From: Karalla daura
Lineage: Eukaryota > Chordata > Actinopteri > Chaetodontiformes > Leiognathidae
Assembly: GCA_029224185.1 (NCBI GenBank)
Contig: CM055194.1
Coordinates: forward strand, 21,601,674-21,665,673
DNA length: 64,000 nucleotides
Direction of reading: 5' to 3'
Below, one piece after another: positions 48,076-60,856 of this stretch. Below the pieces are notes generated by a model. That model worked only from the letters and a program-made list of their open reading frames with translations. It was not told the DNA's origin and made no database searches. Numbering within the stretch: the first letter of the stretch is position 1; every line of letters starts with the position of its first letter. A program made the translations under genes and the position numbers.

Positions 48076-49880
48076 CACAAAGCAAAGGAACAGAGGGACA
48101 GAAAGGAAAAAAACAGAAGGAGGGAGGGAGCCCGGAGGGAGGACCTTTCGTATGAGGTGGAGCAACAGCGGCAAAGAAAAGACAGAGGGGGGAAAAAAGA
48201 GAGAGAGACAGGGAAAAGACCATTCTTCTCTTTTTTAGCCAGACTGTTTCAGTATCAGCATCCAAGGCTTTTTCCAGACTCTTCCAGGTGCACGCGGCTC
48301 GACGACGAGAACATCCCAAGCATGTGTGCAAAACTCTGCAGAGCGCTGGCTCTTTGTGAGGCCGAGCAGGGCCATTAGAGCGCGGGGAAGGTTTCCTGTG
48401 AGCACGACCATGCTGCTCTGATAGCAAAGCTAGCCCGCTGAGCCCAGGAACCAGCAGGAGACCGCTCTAGAACTCTGCCGCTTCTAGCATCATCACAGGG
48501 TGGGAGATTTAGACACATAGAGAAAGATTACAGCAGTATTCATCTGTTTTGCAAATATATTTTACTCCTGAAGGGAGTACAAAGATGGCACAAGCTGCCG
48601 AGGCCCTAAGAAATGTGACTCAGGTGCATGACTAAGACGAAAATTGAGAAAGCCTTCTCAGGCCTTGCCCCTTCACCCAAATCAGGTTTCAGACGGTCAT
48701 ATTCCATGTTATCGGCCTGGGACACGTAAACATAAACAGAGAGGACTTATCCGGCCATCGTCAACTTACACTCACTCAGACGTGAACGAGAAGCATTTTT
48801 TCACGACCGCCTAAACTTTTTTTTTAGCACACAGTTCAGATCCTGCAGATTTCTTTCTCTCGTAATGCTTTTGAAAGTATGAATGCAGATGCCTCGATAA
48901 GTGTTATCAGGTCATAAGGAGGAAGTGTTTTCTGAGTTGGCAGTTGACTAGTTCAACAAAATGAAGATGTGCAAGAGGAAGTGGAATCTACAGGAAGAAA
49001 ATACTTCATGTTGTCCATTCTTTAGATATGTACTGGTGAAAACAGAGATGGAGCATGCTCTTTAATTACAGTGCAAAGCACTGATTACTCTCATTATCAC
49101 TCACTCTTCTACCTTTTATGACAACACAAGCAAGTGTTAAGGCATAATCTGCAAAATACTTCCCTTAGGAAATGAATGGGACAGCAGCGCAATACTATAA
49201 AAGTTCCAGAATTTCCCGGAGGAATTTTCTACTTTCTTTATGTCATGTTGAGTGTCGGCTTTAGCGAGGAAGGTGGTCAGTGTGTTGAAAAATGAATTTC
49301 TCTCCATGAATCCCTGCTCCTCGGCCAGAACGCTGTGAACACACACACACACCTGTCCATGTTCCACATTGGCATTTCCTGTCTTTGTGAGCCCTTCAGG
49401 AATGTGTGTGTGTGTAGGCACACATGTATGGCTGTATGTGTCCATGCCCTACCCTGTAGCTATGAGCAGCACAGACCCGCTGCTTTCTGAACCTCCTCCT
49501 CCTCTTCCTCCACCCTTTGCTTCGTTCCTCACCTCTGACCTGGGTGGGTCAACCTCAGGTCACATTCTCCCAGTAACACAGCCCCTCTGCTCTATGCCCC
49601 CCCGCCACCCGTCCTGCCCTCAGCCCCCAGGCCTAGTGTCACAAGTATCACCTTAAATAGGCAGAGGTCCTCCGAAATACACCGTTACATCCTGGACCCC
49701 CTCAGATCCCGTCTACTGGGAAGTATCCCCCTTCCTCAGACACTTAACACATTCTCGGTAGGGCTGCTCTTCCTGGAGGGTTCGATGGGAGTGTTTTTGT
49801 ACACAATGAAAAAGATCAGTTCCTACTGAGCCAAAAACATGACATTCAGAGAACAGAGCTGAGGCCCGGACAGAACTACG

Positions 49881-50007
<127 letters not shown>

Positions 50008-51296
50008 GTTTGGACACAACATCAAGGATGGGGAGGTCATGTGAGGATAAACAAGTTTAATTCAAGAGTTTTCAAGTTAGAAACAAAGATGATTTATGGC
50101 ACTGGCCTTTTCAAAACTTCCTTTCATACGCGCACGCTATTTTAGAGATTTAACAACTGTTTTGACTGTTCTCGCGCTCGACCAAAGCAGGGTGTACAAA
50201 GAAATTGCAAGAAATATAATAACTGTAAAGCACCACGGCCGACCTCCAGAACCCCCGGAGCTGCCAGGAGTACATTCTCAACCTGTGGGAATTACTGCGT
50301 TTCCCAAGAAGGTGATGTAACAACAAAGTTCATGAGAATCTCAAATGTCCACACATCCCTGTTGACCCCTTCAGCCGAGCTGCCGTACCACCTCAGAGAC
50401 CCCCACCACCGCCCCCATCGAATTCCAAGCATCTGATGGAGCATAAGCATCCCATATTCCAAATACAGTACACAGTGGTAACGGTGGCGGTGGGCGACGT
50501 TAAGCCCCTAGCACGCGGCTCCAGGGTCCCGGGTGTGTGAACAGACTGTACGTCCTGCTTTCTTGCTCCACTGGAGCAGTGCTGTTGTTTAATGATGTAC
50601 AGGTGGAGCAGCGACTCGCTAATAATTAATGTTTCACAGGACGGAATATTTCACAGTCACTCTCTGTCAGTTAGTCTACTGTCAGTGGAAAGAATGTATG
50701 CATCTATGAACCCTGCTATGAGATCATCATCTATCTAACCATGTATGGATATTTGAGGAGAAAGACTGTGACAACTTCCATCAGTCACCGTACAACACCA
50801 AGGCCATTGATTTTATGAAGCCTAGCCTGACCTCAGCTTCTCCAATGTGAATGCTTTCTGGTTTGTTTTGGTCCCCTGTGACAGAGGATTGAATGTCAGT
50901 GAAGTGAGCCCAAGACACGACTTTTCAAGACTTTCTCTTGACCTTTGTGAAGCATGCATTAACCGTTTTCACTGTTTTTCTGTCATTCTGTAAAGCCAAC
51001 AGCAAATCAATTCATCGAGGAAGTGACTGGCAGATTCATCGACTGCGGCAACAGCCGTCTGTGGCAGTGGCGTTCACACACGGCTCACTGCGTGACTGCG
51101 TGACCGCGGCTCGAGCATCAGACCTGCGGCGTGCGTGGATCAGTCGTACCTGAGCGCCAGTCTCTCCGGTTGCCATGTCAGGACTGCTTGTGTTTGTCAG
51201 CTGACAAATCAACAGCGCGCCATGTTTGCACAATACCAGGACACAGGGCTACTGCTGCTCAGACCGTCCCCTCAATCAAGGGATCTTGTGTATGTG

Positions 51297-51329
<33 letters not shown>

Positions 51330-52610
51330 TGGGGAGGGGAGGGGGGTTGATGTCAGAACTGGAAGCAGCCGGTCATCTGATCTGGCCAAACACCTGAAAA
51401 CAATCCCCTTCCTTTGACCAGAGGGAGGGTCGTGTTATTTTCCTCTCTCTCGCACACACACACTTGATGCAATCCTCACAGCTCACCTCTCCTCCTCTCT
51501 GCTCTCTGTTCTTTAATTTCTGACAAAGTAGCTCAAAAACAACCTGGGCGGGGTGGCGGGGGTTCGCTATTAATGAAATAAACATTTGCAGCGCTGTCAG
51601 AGCTTTGGCAGCTCTGTAAAAGGAGCTGAGGATCTGGAGAGCTGTGATCCATTCATCCGACTGTTCTTTCCTTTCATTTTCTCCTGCATGTAAATGATAC
51701 ACCCAGCCTCCTCCTCCTCCTCCTCCTCCTCCTCCCCTCCATCATCACCACCACTCTGTCTCTCTCCCCCAACCACCACCCCCCCTTGGGCCCAGTTGTA
51801 CAACTCAGCAGTAGGAAGTGCTTTGGACAAAGGCAGGAAGTAATGAGGAAGTCCTTTCAGACAGCTCGGGCTCTAACAACCACTAGCCTGCCAACATGCT
51901 TTCCTCTGCAGCGCGCGCACAACCTGTCAGAGGAAAATGCACATCAAACCACGCCGCACGGAGGCACTCAGACGATCAGCCTCGCTCTGCGCTCACACTG
52001 CAGCCCCAGCCCAGATCACACCCCCAAAAACAGACAGGTTACCAGCTTTCCAGACCACATTCATGGCCGCCGTATGGGATTGTGAATCACATCCAACCTT
52101 TTGTAAAAAATTGAAAGATGGATGGGTGGATTGGGTCTGGCCCTCCCAAGACAGTCGGGGGGCCCTTACGTGGCCCCATGAAAATGAATCACCACCCGTG
52201 GTCTAAACAGTCACCTGGAAAAAATGAATCTGGGGTAGAAAAAAAAAAAGCAGAAAGACCTGCAGTGTAAATGTAGTCTCAGGGGGAAGAAAATGCTACA
52301 GAACAAGGCATTAAGAGGTAAGGCATGAATTTTCCCTTCACACACACACACACACACGCACGCACACACACACACACAGAGACAGACGTAGTGCGGCAGC
52401 AGCGGCCATACATCTTGTTGCAGCAGGCTGTATCCTCACAAGACCCCATCCCCTCCACACTATAGGCTGCTGGCATCTCTAAAAACAACCAATGGGCTGC
52501 TAGAACAGTGGGCAGGAGTGTCAGCGTGCTCCACTTAGCCTTGTGCGTACGTTTGTGCTCCACTTGGCTCCCTGTGCAAGGCAGTATTTATTGTGCATGT
52601 GTCTATCTGG

Positions 52611-52611
<1 letters not shown>

Positions 52612-52697
<86 letters not shown>
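52612..52697. repeat. (GT)n microsatellite
   Basis: About 42 uninterrupted GT units. Confidence 0.97.
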
Positions 52698-52698
<1 letters not shown>

Positions 52699-52810
52699 TG
52701 CAGGATGTGGGAGTGCCCGTCCATTGATGAGCTGGAGGAGAGAGGAGAGAGTTTTCCAGATCCCCTGGGGCGCTCGGCTAGCACTGCACTCACTGCACGG
52801 ATGGAGGGAA

Positions 52811-52845
<35 letters not shown>

Positions 52846-53110
52846 CACGTAGATAACTGATGCCAGCGCATCAAAGTTAATTTGGATTTGTTAACAAGGA
52901 CGCGAGCTGCCAAGAAGGAAAACACAAGAGCACGATTACCAACTCTCCCTCTCCATCTGTCCGTTTCCATCCTTCCTCCCCTCTCTACTCCTCTTCTCTC
53001 CTGTTCCCCTCTTTCAGTTTTTGTACCTCTTCCTCTCACTCCTTGTCCCTTATAAGATATTCATGGTAATTCAAACACCACTGAGAGTGCGTGTCTGTCT
53101 GTGTCTGCCT

Positions 53111-53143
53111 GTCTGTGTGTGTGCTGTGTCTGTGTCTGTGTCT

Positions 53144-53223
<80 letters not shown>
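53111..53223. repeat. (GTGTCT)n grading into (GT)n
   Basis: A short TGTGTC array runs into about 35 GT units. Confidence 0.95.
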
Positions 53224-53224
<1 letters not shown>

Positions 53225-54199
53225 GGGGTAAGGCAAGCCACCACGGAAAAGCTTTAACTATCACAAATGGACGGCATCAAAGAGGAGCTGGCATGTGTCT
53301 ATAGCAATAAATGGGAGCGGAGCGAGTGCTCTCGCCCTGTCTGTCTGCAGCGCTGGGCGGGTGGATCCCTATCAGGATCACATCACTCGCAATTCACTTT
53401 AACACGGAGCTCAGACGTGCAGGGGAACTGCAAACGATTCCGACGCTAATCGTTCGAAGTGTTTCCTCGCTCTGCTGCAGACAAAGGGTTGGCGTGTTTC
53501 ACTTTTAATGAGAGAAATGTGAATAACAAATGTGGATAATTCATTCTTCTCCTCCTTTTAACAGCAATGATGGATAATGGTCATAAAAGGTCAAAGTCTT
53601 TTCTGGTTATTTTGTATCAGTATTGCACTTTTGACTTTTTCTTTTCTTTATTTGCATGCCCAAAACGGGTTCAAGTTCAGGTTCTGGACCTCGCTGTGTG
53701 TGAGTTGTCTTTTTGCGCATAATAAACAAATGCCAGCAGTGTGTGATCCTACTTTCTTTTCCCTGTAGTTATGTAATAATCCGTGAAATAAGCTCACACT
53801 TCCAGGCACTGGTTGCAGTGGGAAAGGACAGCACAGGATAGGCTTTCCAGCTCGTGTCCCCTCTCCTCTCACTGCTAAAGCATGTGGGTCAAAGTTGAAG
53901 TGGCCCCGGGGGCTCCTCACCACGATTATTTACAGTAAGTCTCACTTTCTGAGATGCTGTGGGACAAACATACTACTCTCTCTCTCTCTCTCTCTCTCAT
54001 CGTTGCAGCGGTAGTGGTGGCAGTGGTGGTCTGAATGGTGAGAATGGGTGACTGACAGGTGGAAGGCATACAGTGACAAGGAGCCCTCTCCTCCAGATGC
54101 AGGTTTATGGGTGGAGACCAGCGGGTCAATCATGGTGGGAAAGCTGTCACTTGAAACGTCAAAATGAATCAACGAAAACGTGCAACAGTGATCTTAAAT

Positions 54200-54236
54200 A
54201 TTGATACTTACTACATTTAGTGTAGTAAGTATCAAT
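54200..54236. repeat. Perfect inverted repeat (hairpin)
   Basis: A 16-bp arm (ATTGATACTTACTACA) and its exact reverse complement are separated by five bases (TTTAG). No simple repeat explains it. Confidence 0.9.
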
Positions 54237-55734
54237 CAAGAACATCTCACGTGTACTCTAGTATAATCTAGTATATTGTATATACTCAACTCACTCACTT
54301 AAAAAGTATTTGATGCCAGTGACTTTGTGCTAAACACAGTTACTAAACAGTTGCATGAGACCACCACAGTAAGTCATTCTGAGTTTTTTCTTTTCATTTT
54401 TTAAGGGCTACCAAGTCCAGAGCAGGAACTAAAAAGGTTCCTAAAAAACAAGAGTTCCAGAACTATTCCAGAAAAGTCCCTATTGGTGCCAAAGTGCCTG
54501 CACTGTCAATGCTAAATGAGCTTTTAGAGAAACGTGTCCCTTTCTCCTCCCTTCACTATTGACTGAGAGCGTGGTACCCTCACATGTGGTAGAGTGTGAG
54601 CACTACCGGCCGCTCGGTCCCTTTATGTTCATGCCCCTTCGCCTTCTGTGTCACTGAGACACTAATTAATAACAGCAGCTCAGAGGAAACTCCTCCATTG
54701 ACTTTTCATTAGGAAGGAGCCAGAGCGACACAGTGGAGACGCAGACGCGGCTCGGGGGTGGAGGAGACCCGTTTACAGCCCTCTGAAGAGGCCGGACCAG
54801 CCCAGCGCTTCTGTTTGCCTGTGGGGCGCAGGCCAACGGCCCGCATCATGGAGCGCCTCCATCCTCCATGCTGCCGTCTTCTCCCTCCCTCTCTCTCTCT
54901 CTCTCCCTCTCTGGCCTCCTCTCTCGCCCGGCCACTTGCCACACACAAAAAGTGTGCGAGTGCACGCGCGCCGAGTGCTTTCTGAGCGTTGCGTCTGGTA
55001 TGTACCTGGGAGCCGCACTTGAAACGACCCGTCGTGTTTGTTTTGCTCTGTTTATTTTTGCTGTGCCCCAACCTGTACCCCCCCCCCACCACCACCACCC
55101 ACCTCCTCATCTGGCCCCTTGTACTATCCACAGCCGACTGCCCCAGTTCGTTTGATAGTAACAGCTAATAGATACCGCGACAGGCATCGCCATGGAAACC
55201 GTGAGTATTTATCAGGTCTAATAGCCCCAGAGAAACAAAGTGGCACTGGTGTTTAATGGCACACACACAACCACTGAATGGAATAGAATGAATTACAGAT
55301 TAATAATACTTAGATTATAGCAGTTAGTTGGTGTTATTATGACTCATTATTTATTATTTGCTAGAATTCATGATTTTTAAAGGTTGCTATTGAAAGGCTG
55401 TTTCATCAATGTCCGGTAGAATTAAACGCGACTCATTTTTGACTATAACCTTACTAAACTTCTGGTTGTTGAGAGTTTCAGGGTATTCAAGCTCTTCATC
55501 ACTCTAAATATACCATCCTCCCCCTACTTCGTCACTCCTATTAGTTTGTTAAATAGCTTGTAAACATCCATATGTTGAATGAAGCTCCTGGTTTGAGGCT
55601 GGGGGCAGCGTCCGACCCCGGGGAGAGAGTCACCGCGGCGAGTGACGCACGCTGACCCGTTTCCATCGACCGCCGCTGAGAGGTTAACCTGTGCGACTGT
55701 GACGCTGCCTGGCCTTTGTCACCGCTGTGGAAGT

Positions 55735-55799
<65 letters not shown>

Positions 55800-55869
55800 A
55801 ACAATCGCAGTAAACAACAAAGCACGTAGATGCAGGGAGAGTGAACTTTGACCTGAAAAGTTTTCCTGC

Positions 55870-55925
<56 letters not shown>
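55735..55925. repeat. Two (GT)n microsatellites
   Basis: (GT)n at about 55735-55797 and about 55872-55925, separated by 75 bp of unique sequence. Confidence 0.95.
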
Positions 55926-55928
<3 letters not shown>

Positions 55929-56997
55929 TGTGCGTGCGTGTGTGTGCGTGTGTGTTGTGTAAGCGGGTGTCTGTGAGAGTGAACACTGTGTGCCACAGCA
56001 ACAGATAGAGCCTTATCTAAACAGGAGATCGACTGTTTGCTCCCATTCCCCCTTTCTCTCATCTGTGAATATTACCCTTACTTCCTTCCTCTCCACGCCT
56101 CCCTCCCTCCCTCCCTCTCTCTCTCTCTCTCCCTCTCTCTCTAACTCTCTCTCTCTCCACTTCTCGTTTGTGAATCCACTTCTTGGTTTTGTGTGCTCGC
56201 AATCTGCCTTTGTGTCAATACATCCCTCTTCTGTCAATACAGTTCCCTCTCTCGTCTATTAATTCAGCTTTCTGAGCTTCCTGCTTTTTTTCTGTTTCTT
56301 TGATTCAGCTGGGCTTTTGTTCTTTTAGAATACATTTGAATGCAATTTATTGTGTGGAGGTTTTTTTTTAAAGCACAGAAATGAAAATCAAACAAGAAAG
56401 AGAGTGGATGAGTGAGTGGCTGTATGCGGTGAGCAACGTGAAACCAAGACATTTTCTGAGACAGTTTCTGGACCTTGAAAATCTCCTACTGCTGCAGTCC
56501 TGGCTGTCCAGAGAGGAGGTGAAAAAACAGAAAAGGAAATTAGCACGGGACAATGACTTTCAGATCTCGTACACTCTCCAGACTGCTTGGACTGCCAGAA
56601 AGTTACTTAAGGGCCGTGCACTGTTAAACATGACATGTCTTAGTTCACACACACACACACAGTGGTTTTCCTGCTTGCAGGGAGCATGTGTAAGATCTGA
56701 GGAATGCAGGCTCTCCCTTGGCTCTTACCTAAGGCAACTGGAACCTTGTAAAAGCACAACAAAAACAAGCCAACAGTTTCCACTCACACATAAACTTTAA
56801 TGCCCCATCTAATGTTCCTCTGCCCTGCACCAGTCTGCTGGTGCACGCTCATGCACGTGTGTGTGTGTGTGTCTGTAAGTCTGTAAACCTGGAGTTTTTC
56901 ATTCAGAGAAGCTCTAATTAAAGGTCCTACACGTTTGCTCACGCCACCAAAGCAACACATGTGTAAGGGTACAAGCACAGAGGGGAAACAACACGTT

Positions 56998-57029
<32 letters not shown>

Positions 57030-58278
57030 GAGGATGGTGACGTCTCACACTCGTTTATCTCCACTGAGGTGGAGACCTTCAACACCGTTGCTTTTTAGGT
57101 TTCTTCATTACTCCACAAGGCTGCAGACATGACTGTAAGAGGGGTGAGAGCATGCATGTGCAAGCACGCACACACACACTCAAACATCTGCAGCAAGCGT
57201 ACACCTGGGCCCTATGTGCAGGCCACATGCAGCAACACAGTCGTTGCATCATGTTCTGGAAATGGCTGCTGGAGCTGCCGCTTTGACACGCAGCTCCTAA
57301 CTAAACCAGAGCCTGTCACATGACACACATGTACATGTGCACAGAGGCCGGCGCTCAACAGACTTCCCAGGAGTGAAAAAAGCTGAACTGGAGGTAAGAT
57401 GAAGAAGAAGACAGGGTCAGGATATAGGGTAATAACGTTTACCTCTCTTTATATTTCAAATGAAATTAATTGAACTGCATTGAGGCGTTAAGCTGTTCAT
57501 TTCTGATGAACGTTAGTGAAGTTAGTCCCTGGTTCAAATCTGTCTCTGAGCTGCGATCATCTACTATCTATTTAATGGCAACGTGACTTAAGTATTTTCA
57601 CCAGAAACTAAGCAACGTTTAACTCTGTCAGTGGAAACTGGATCGTTGGCTTTCGTGTGCCCGGAAGACAGGACCTGGTGATGTCATCGATCATCATCAC
57701 AGTCATCAGGTTATGCAATACCGTCCTCTTAATCAGGACAAAAACGTGGCCGGGCCTAGTTTCAAATCTGAACACGACAGTGATTGATCTACCAACGCTT
57801 TCGATCTATCAAATAAAAGCTTGGGTCGACAAAAAATATCCAGTCCTTATCAGTGAATGAACTGTGGTATGGTTAGGAGATCATACAGGTACACTTTGGG
57901 ACAGAACAGAGAAATAAGGATAAAATATCTGAAAAAAGTTGTATACCTTGTCTGAATCAAAACTCAGGGACAAGGTGTGTGTATCTGTGTGTTCATGTAG
58001 AGACAGAGACACTGAAAAAGCTGTTTGCCTTTCCCGACAGTGCGCCCTGGCAGCCCGTCCAGGAGCCAACATTATATGCGGGCTGCAACAGTTGATGTTA
58101 GAGTATAAACATGGCCGAGGTCGTTAGGGCTCTGAATGCCGGCCCTTTCTGTCAGACACAGGAGCAGGAGGGAGAAAAAACAACACACGCTATAATCGCC
58201 CTCCAAAAAATAATAAGCATTCTCTCTGCGTGTCTTACAATAGGAGCCACTCTCTGTGTTTATGGTGGAGGAGAGGAA

Positions 58279-58333
58279 AGACTGACTGACTGACTGACTG
58301 ACTGACTGACTGACTGACTGACTGACTGACTGA
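58279..58333. repeat. (GACT)n microsatellite
   Basis: About 13 perfect GACT units. Confidence 0.95.
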
Positions 58334-59310
58334 CCGACCTCTGTCCAAGTCTGTCCAGATTCTCACAAACAAGCGCCTCTCTCACCCTGGACCAGTTCTC
58401 ATAATACGCAACAGCACGTATGCAGATCCCTGACTCAATCAAGCAGATGCTGCGCTCATAATTAAAGTCCAGCTGCCCCCCAACGCTGGGGTCACTGGAT
58501 GCTAATCAGAGAGCAGGCTGTGACCCCTCCTGGCTGCTGAGATTAAACAGCAGCCCTCCTCGTTCTCTGTGGTAGGAAACACCGGCCGGCTCCATTGATT
58601 TCTGGGAGGCAGGGGACCATCTCTGGCACGTGTCCTCATTATCTCGACGGACCACTTTGCAACAAAGCCGCGTGCTGCATTCTGGAAATGTGCAACAGAC
58701 TCCTCACAACAACACATCAAAAGACAACATCCCACAGCCATCAACCCTCAACCAGGTGGAGATTATTAGACGGTTTCAACCATCACGTTGTCTTCATGTT
58801 CTTCTCGTCCTTCAGTCAAAAATGAACCCTCTACTGATCTAAAACAAAGCAATTTCATTCCATTTTAAATCCCAAATCTATTTAGCATGAAGAAATGACC
58901 TGCCATTCCTCGGCAGTGGGGTGAATACAGTGAGTTCCATGGTATGAGTGTCACGAGGAAACTTGATTAAACATGATGAAAGGTGGGTTGGTGTGATGAC
59001 ACGCAGCTTCTGCTGATGAAACATGACTTAACCTGACTTAAAGGGAGAAAACTGGACTTAGCGGGACAACACCTGACTATGTCATAAAACAAGGTTTGAC
59101 ATGACTTCCCATGACTTAATGTCCCTTAATACCATTTAATTTTACATGAGATTACATGATAAAAGGCGATGAAATGTGATAAAACCTGACTCGACGTGAC
59201 TTTACATGATATTCCATTATGGGTCAACACAACTGTCTCTGGAGGACTTTGATGGTGCAAAAGAGGCTATAAAGCCTGATGTTTCTGGGGTTATAACTGG
59301 AGACACTTAC

Positions 59311-59859
59311 TTCTCTGGCAGTGGCTCTGCGACCAGCATCGTCCCCTGAAGTGGCCGTTGATGGTGCTCTGCTGGCAGATGGTCTGACCCTGGGCCGTGC
59401 CGGGACAAACATCTCCACACTCCCCCTCGTTCTTGTTGGCCACGATGAAGTTGTCCTCCACCGAATCCAGGATCTTGGACCAGTCCAACGTAGCCAGGTA
59501 GCACAGGTCTGGATTCTTCTCGATCCTCACGGCGCCCCGGGTGATGTTCATGAGGTTGTGGAGGCCCAGCTCCTTCAGCTGCAGCATCTCGTAGAGCACC
59601 AGGGCGTAGTTGAAGAACAGGTTGTTTCCTCGGATCACGGTCAGGTTGGGGAAGAGGTCGCTGAGGGTCTCCAGGCCGTAGACCCGGAACAGCAGCACAT
59701 AGTCGGTCACCACTCGAAGCTTCGGGTAGCTCAGGCCTCGGAAGTCCTCCGTCTTGGTCTTGAACATGAGCAGGATCTTCAGGTGGCCCTCGATGATGGT
59801 GCAGTTCTCCAGAGACTGGAGGTTGGTCACATTGTTCCGGATGTCCTTGCTCAGGCAGA
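59311..59859 (-). CDS. insr: insr exon 2: L1 ligand-binding domain
   Basis: The exon is 549 nt. It begins with the last two bases of a Val codon (acceptor TTTTCCAG) and ends with the first base of a Met codon (donor GTAAGT). It encodes the leucine-rich L1 beta-helix: CLSKDIRNNV near the mature N-terminus, LENCTIIEGHL, LLFRVYGLE, LFFNYALVLYEM, NITRGAVRIEKN and CGDVCPGTAQG. L1 forms the primary insulin-binding site together with the alpha-CT helix encoded by exon 10. It also starts the Cys-rich region (CWSQSHCQR). The length is one codon shorter than the human exon as I recall it. Exon 1 upstream was not found. Confidence 0.96.
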
Positions 59860-60117
59860 CTGGAAAAACAGAGGACATGAAACATGAGAAACAATAGTCA
59901 TAAAAGAAAGAGGGCAACAGAAAGGACAAGAGGAAGAAAGTCTGGGTTTCGACTCTTGACTTTTGAAAGTCCAAAGACATGCACGTTTCGACTGGAGACT
60001 AAGTTAAGGTAGGTGTGAAGAAAAGTGACATTATGGCTTTCTTCTGCAGGAATCCTGAATCAATTTCACGAATTAATTGAATAAATAATCTCCAAAAAGT
60101 TGATGTGTGCGTGTGTG

Positions 60118-60200
60118 TGTGTGTCCTGTCCAGGATGTATTCCCTGCCTTCTCCCTATACACACAGCATGTACTGTAAGATAAGGGATGGATGGAAAAAT
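60118..60200 (+). mobile_element. Tail fragment of a fish dispersed repeat
   Basis: The order GTGTCCTGTCCAGGATGTAT, CCTGCCTTCTCCC, then GATAAGGGATGGATGG resembles the 3' tail of the same common teleost element seen at 36690 and 44585. The copy is decayed. Confidence 0.45.
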
Positions 60201-60782
60201 GTGAATAATTCACACCAGGGAGCTGCCCAGTAAAATACAGCACTGCTAAATGACTTGTATTGGAAATGCCGCAGAGCAGTAAGCAGACCAGTATCGACAC
60301 TTACATTTACACAATCAACTGTATTGTCGTTCCGGAGGCTGCGATTTGTTGGTTTTTACGCGTTTCTGACAAAGCTGCAATGACTTGTTTTCTTTATTAA
60401 TTCATCACACGAGCCCTGTTACCACGAATCAATCCGTAGCTCGTAAAACGTTGGGATGTAATCAGATTGAGCCGAGACGGTTTGCGTCTCTCGAGCGTTT
60501 GGCTGATAAAAACCAATGAAGATGCGTTTATCACAGGGCCCAGTCTCAGCGGAGGAGCGTGTCGCTCCTCTGCGGCCCAGCAGGCCACAGGGCATGCGTG
60601 TGTGATCTGCACCAGGACTAAAACAAGCCGGATGTCAGCGTCAACAGATTCCTCTTGCTTCTACTTAAGCCATGAAACCGCTAGTGATCTACATTAGGCA
60701 GAGCAGAATCATTCATGAAGCAGCCTCACAAAAGTCCCCTCCACAATCCCACTGGCCTCAAGCACTCTCTCTTCCTCCCTCC

Positions 60783-60785
<3 letters not shown>

Positions 60786-60846
<61 letters not shown>
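60786..60846. repeat. (CT)n microsatellite
   Basis: About 30 CT units in intron 1. Confidence 0.95.

Positions 60847-60856
<10 letters not shown>

Noticed and set aside
56381..56800. 139-codon plus-strand open frame with charged residues in intron 2
   Set aside because: No recognisable domain; it ends in a CA repeat and low-complexity sequence. No support for splicing or a promoter.
60073..60300. Minus-strand open frame starting MSILVCLLLCGIS, looking like a signal peptide and so a candidate exon 1
   Set aside because: It lacks a donor in phase 1 soon after the hydrophobic stretch. It overlaps the tail of a dispersed repeat and is not in a CpG-rich context, as INSR exon 1 normally is.
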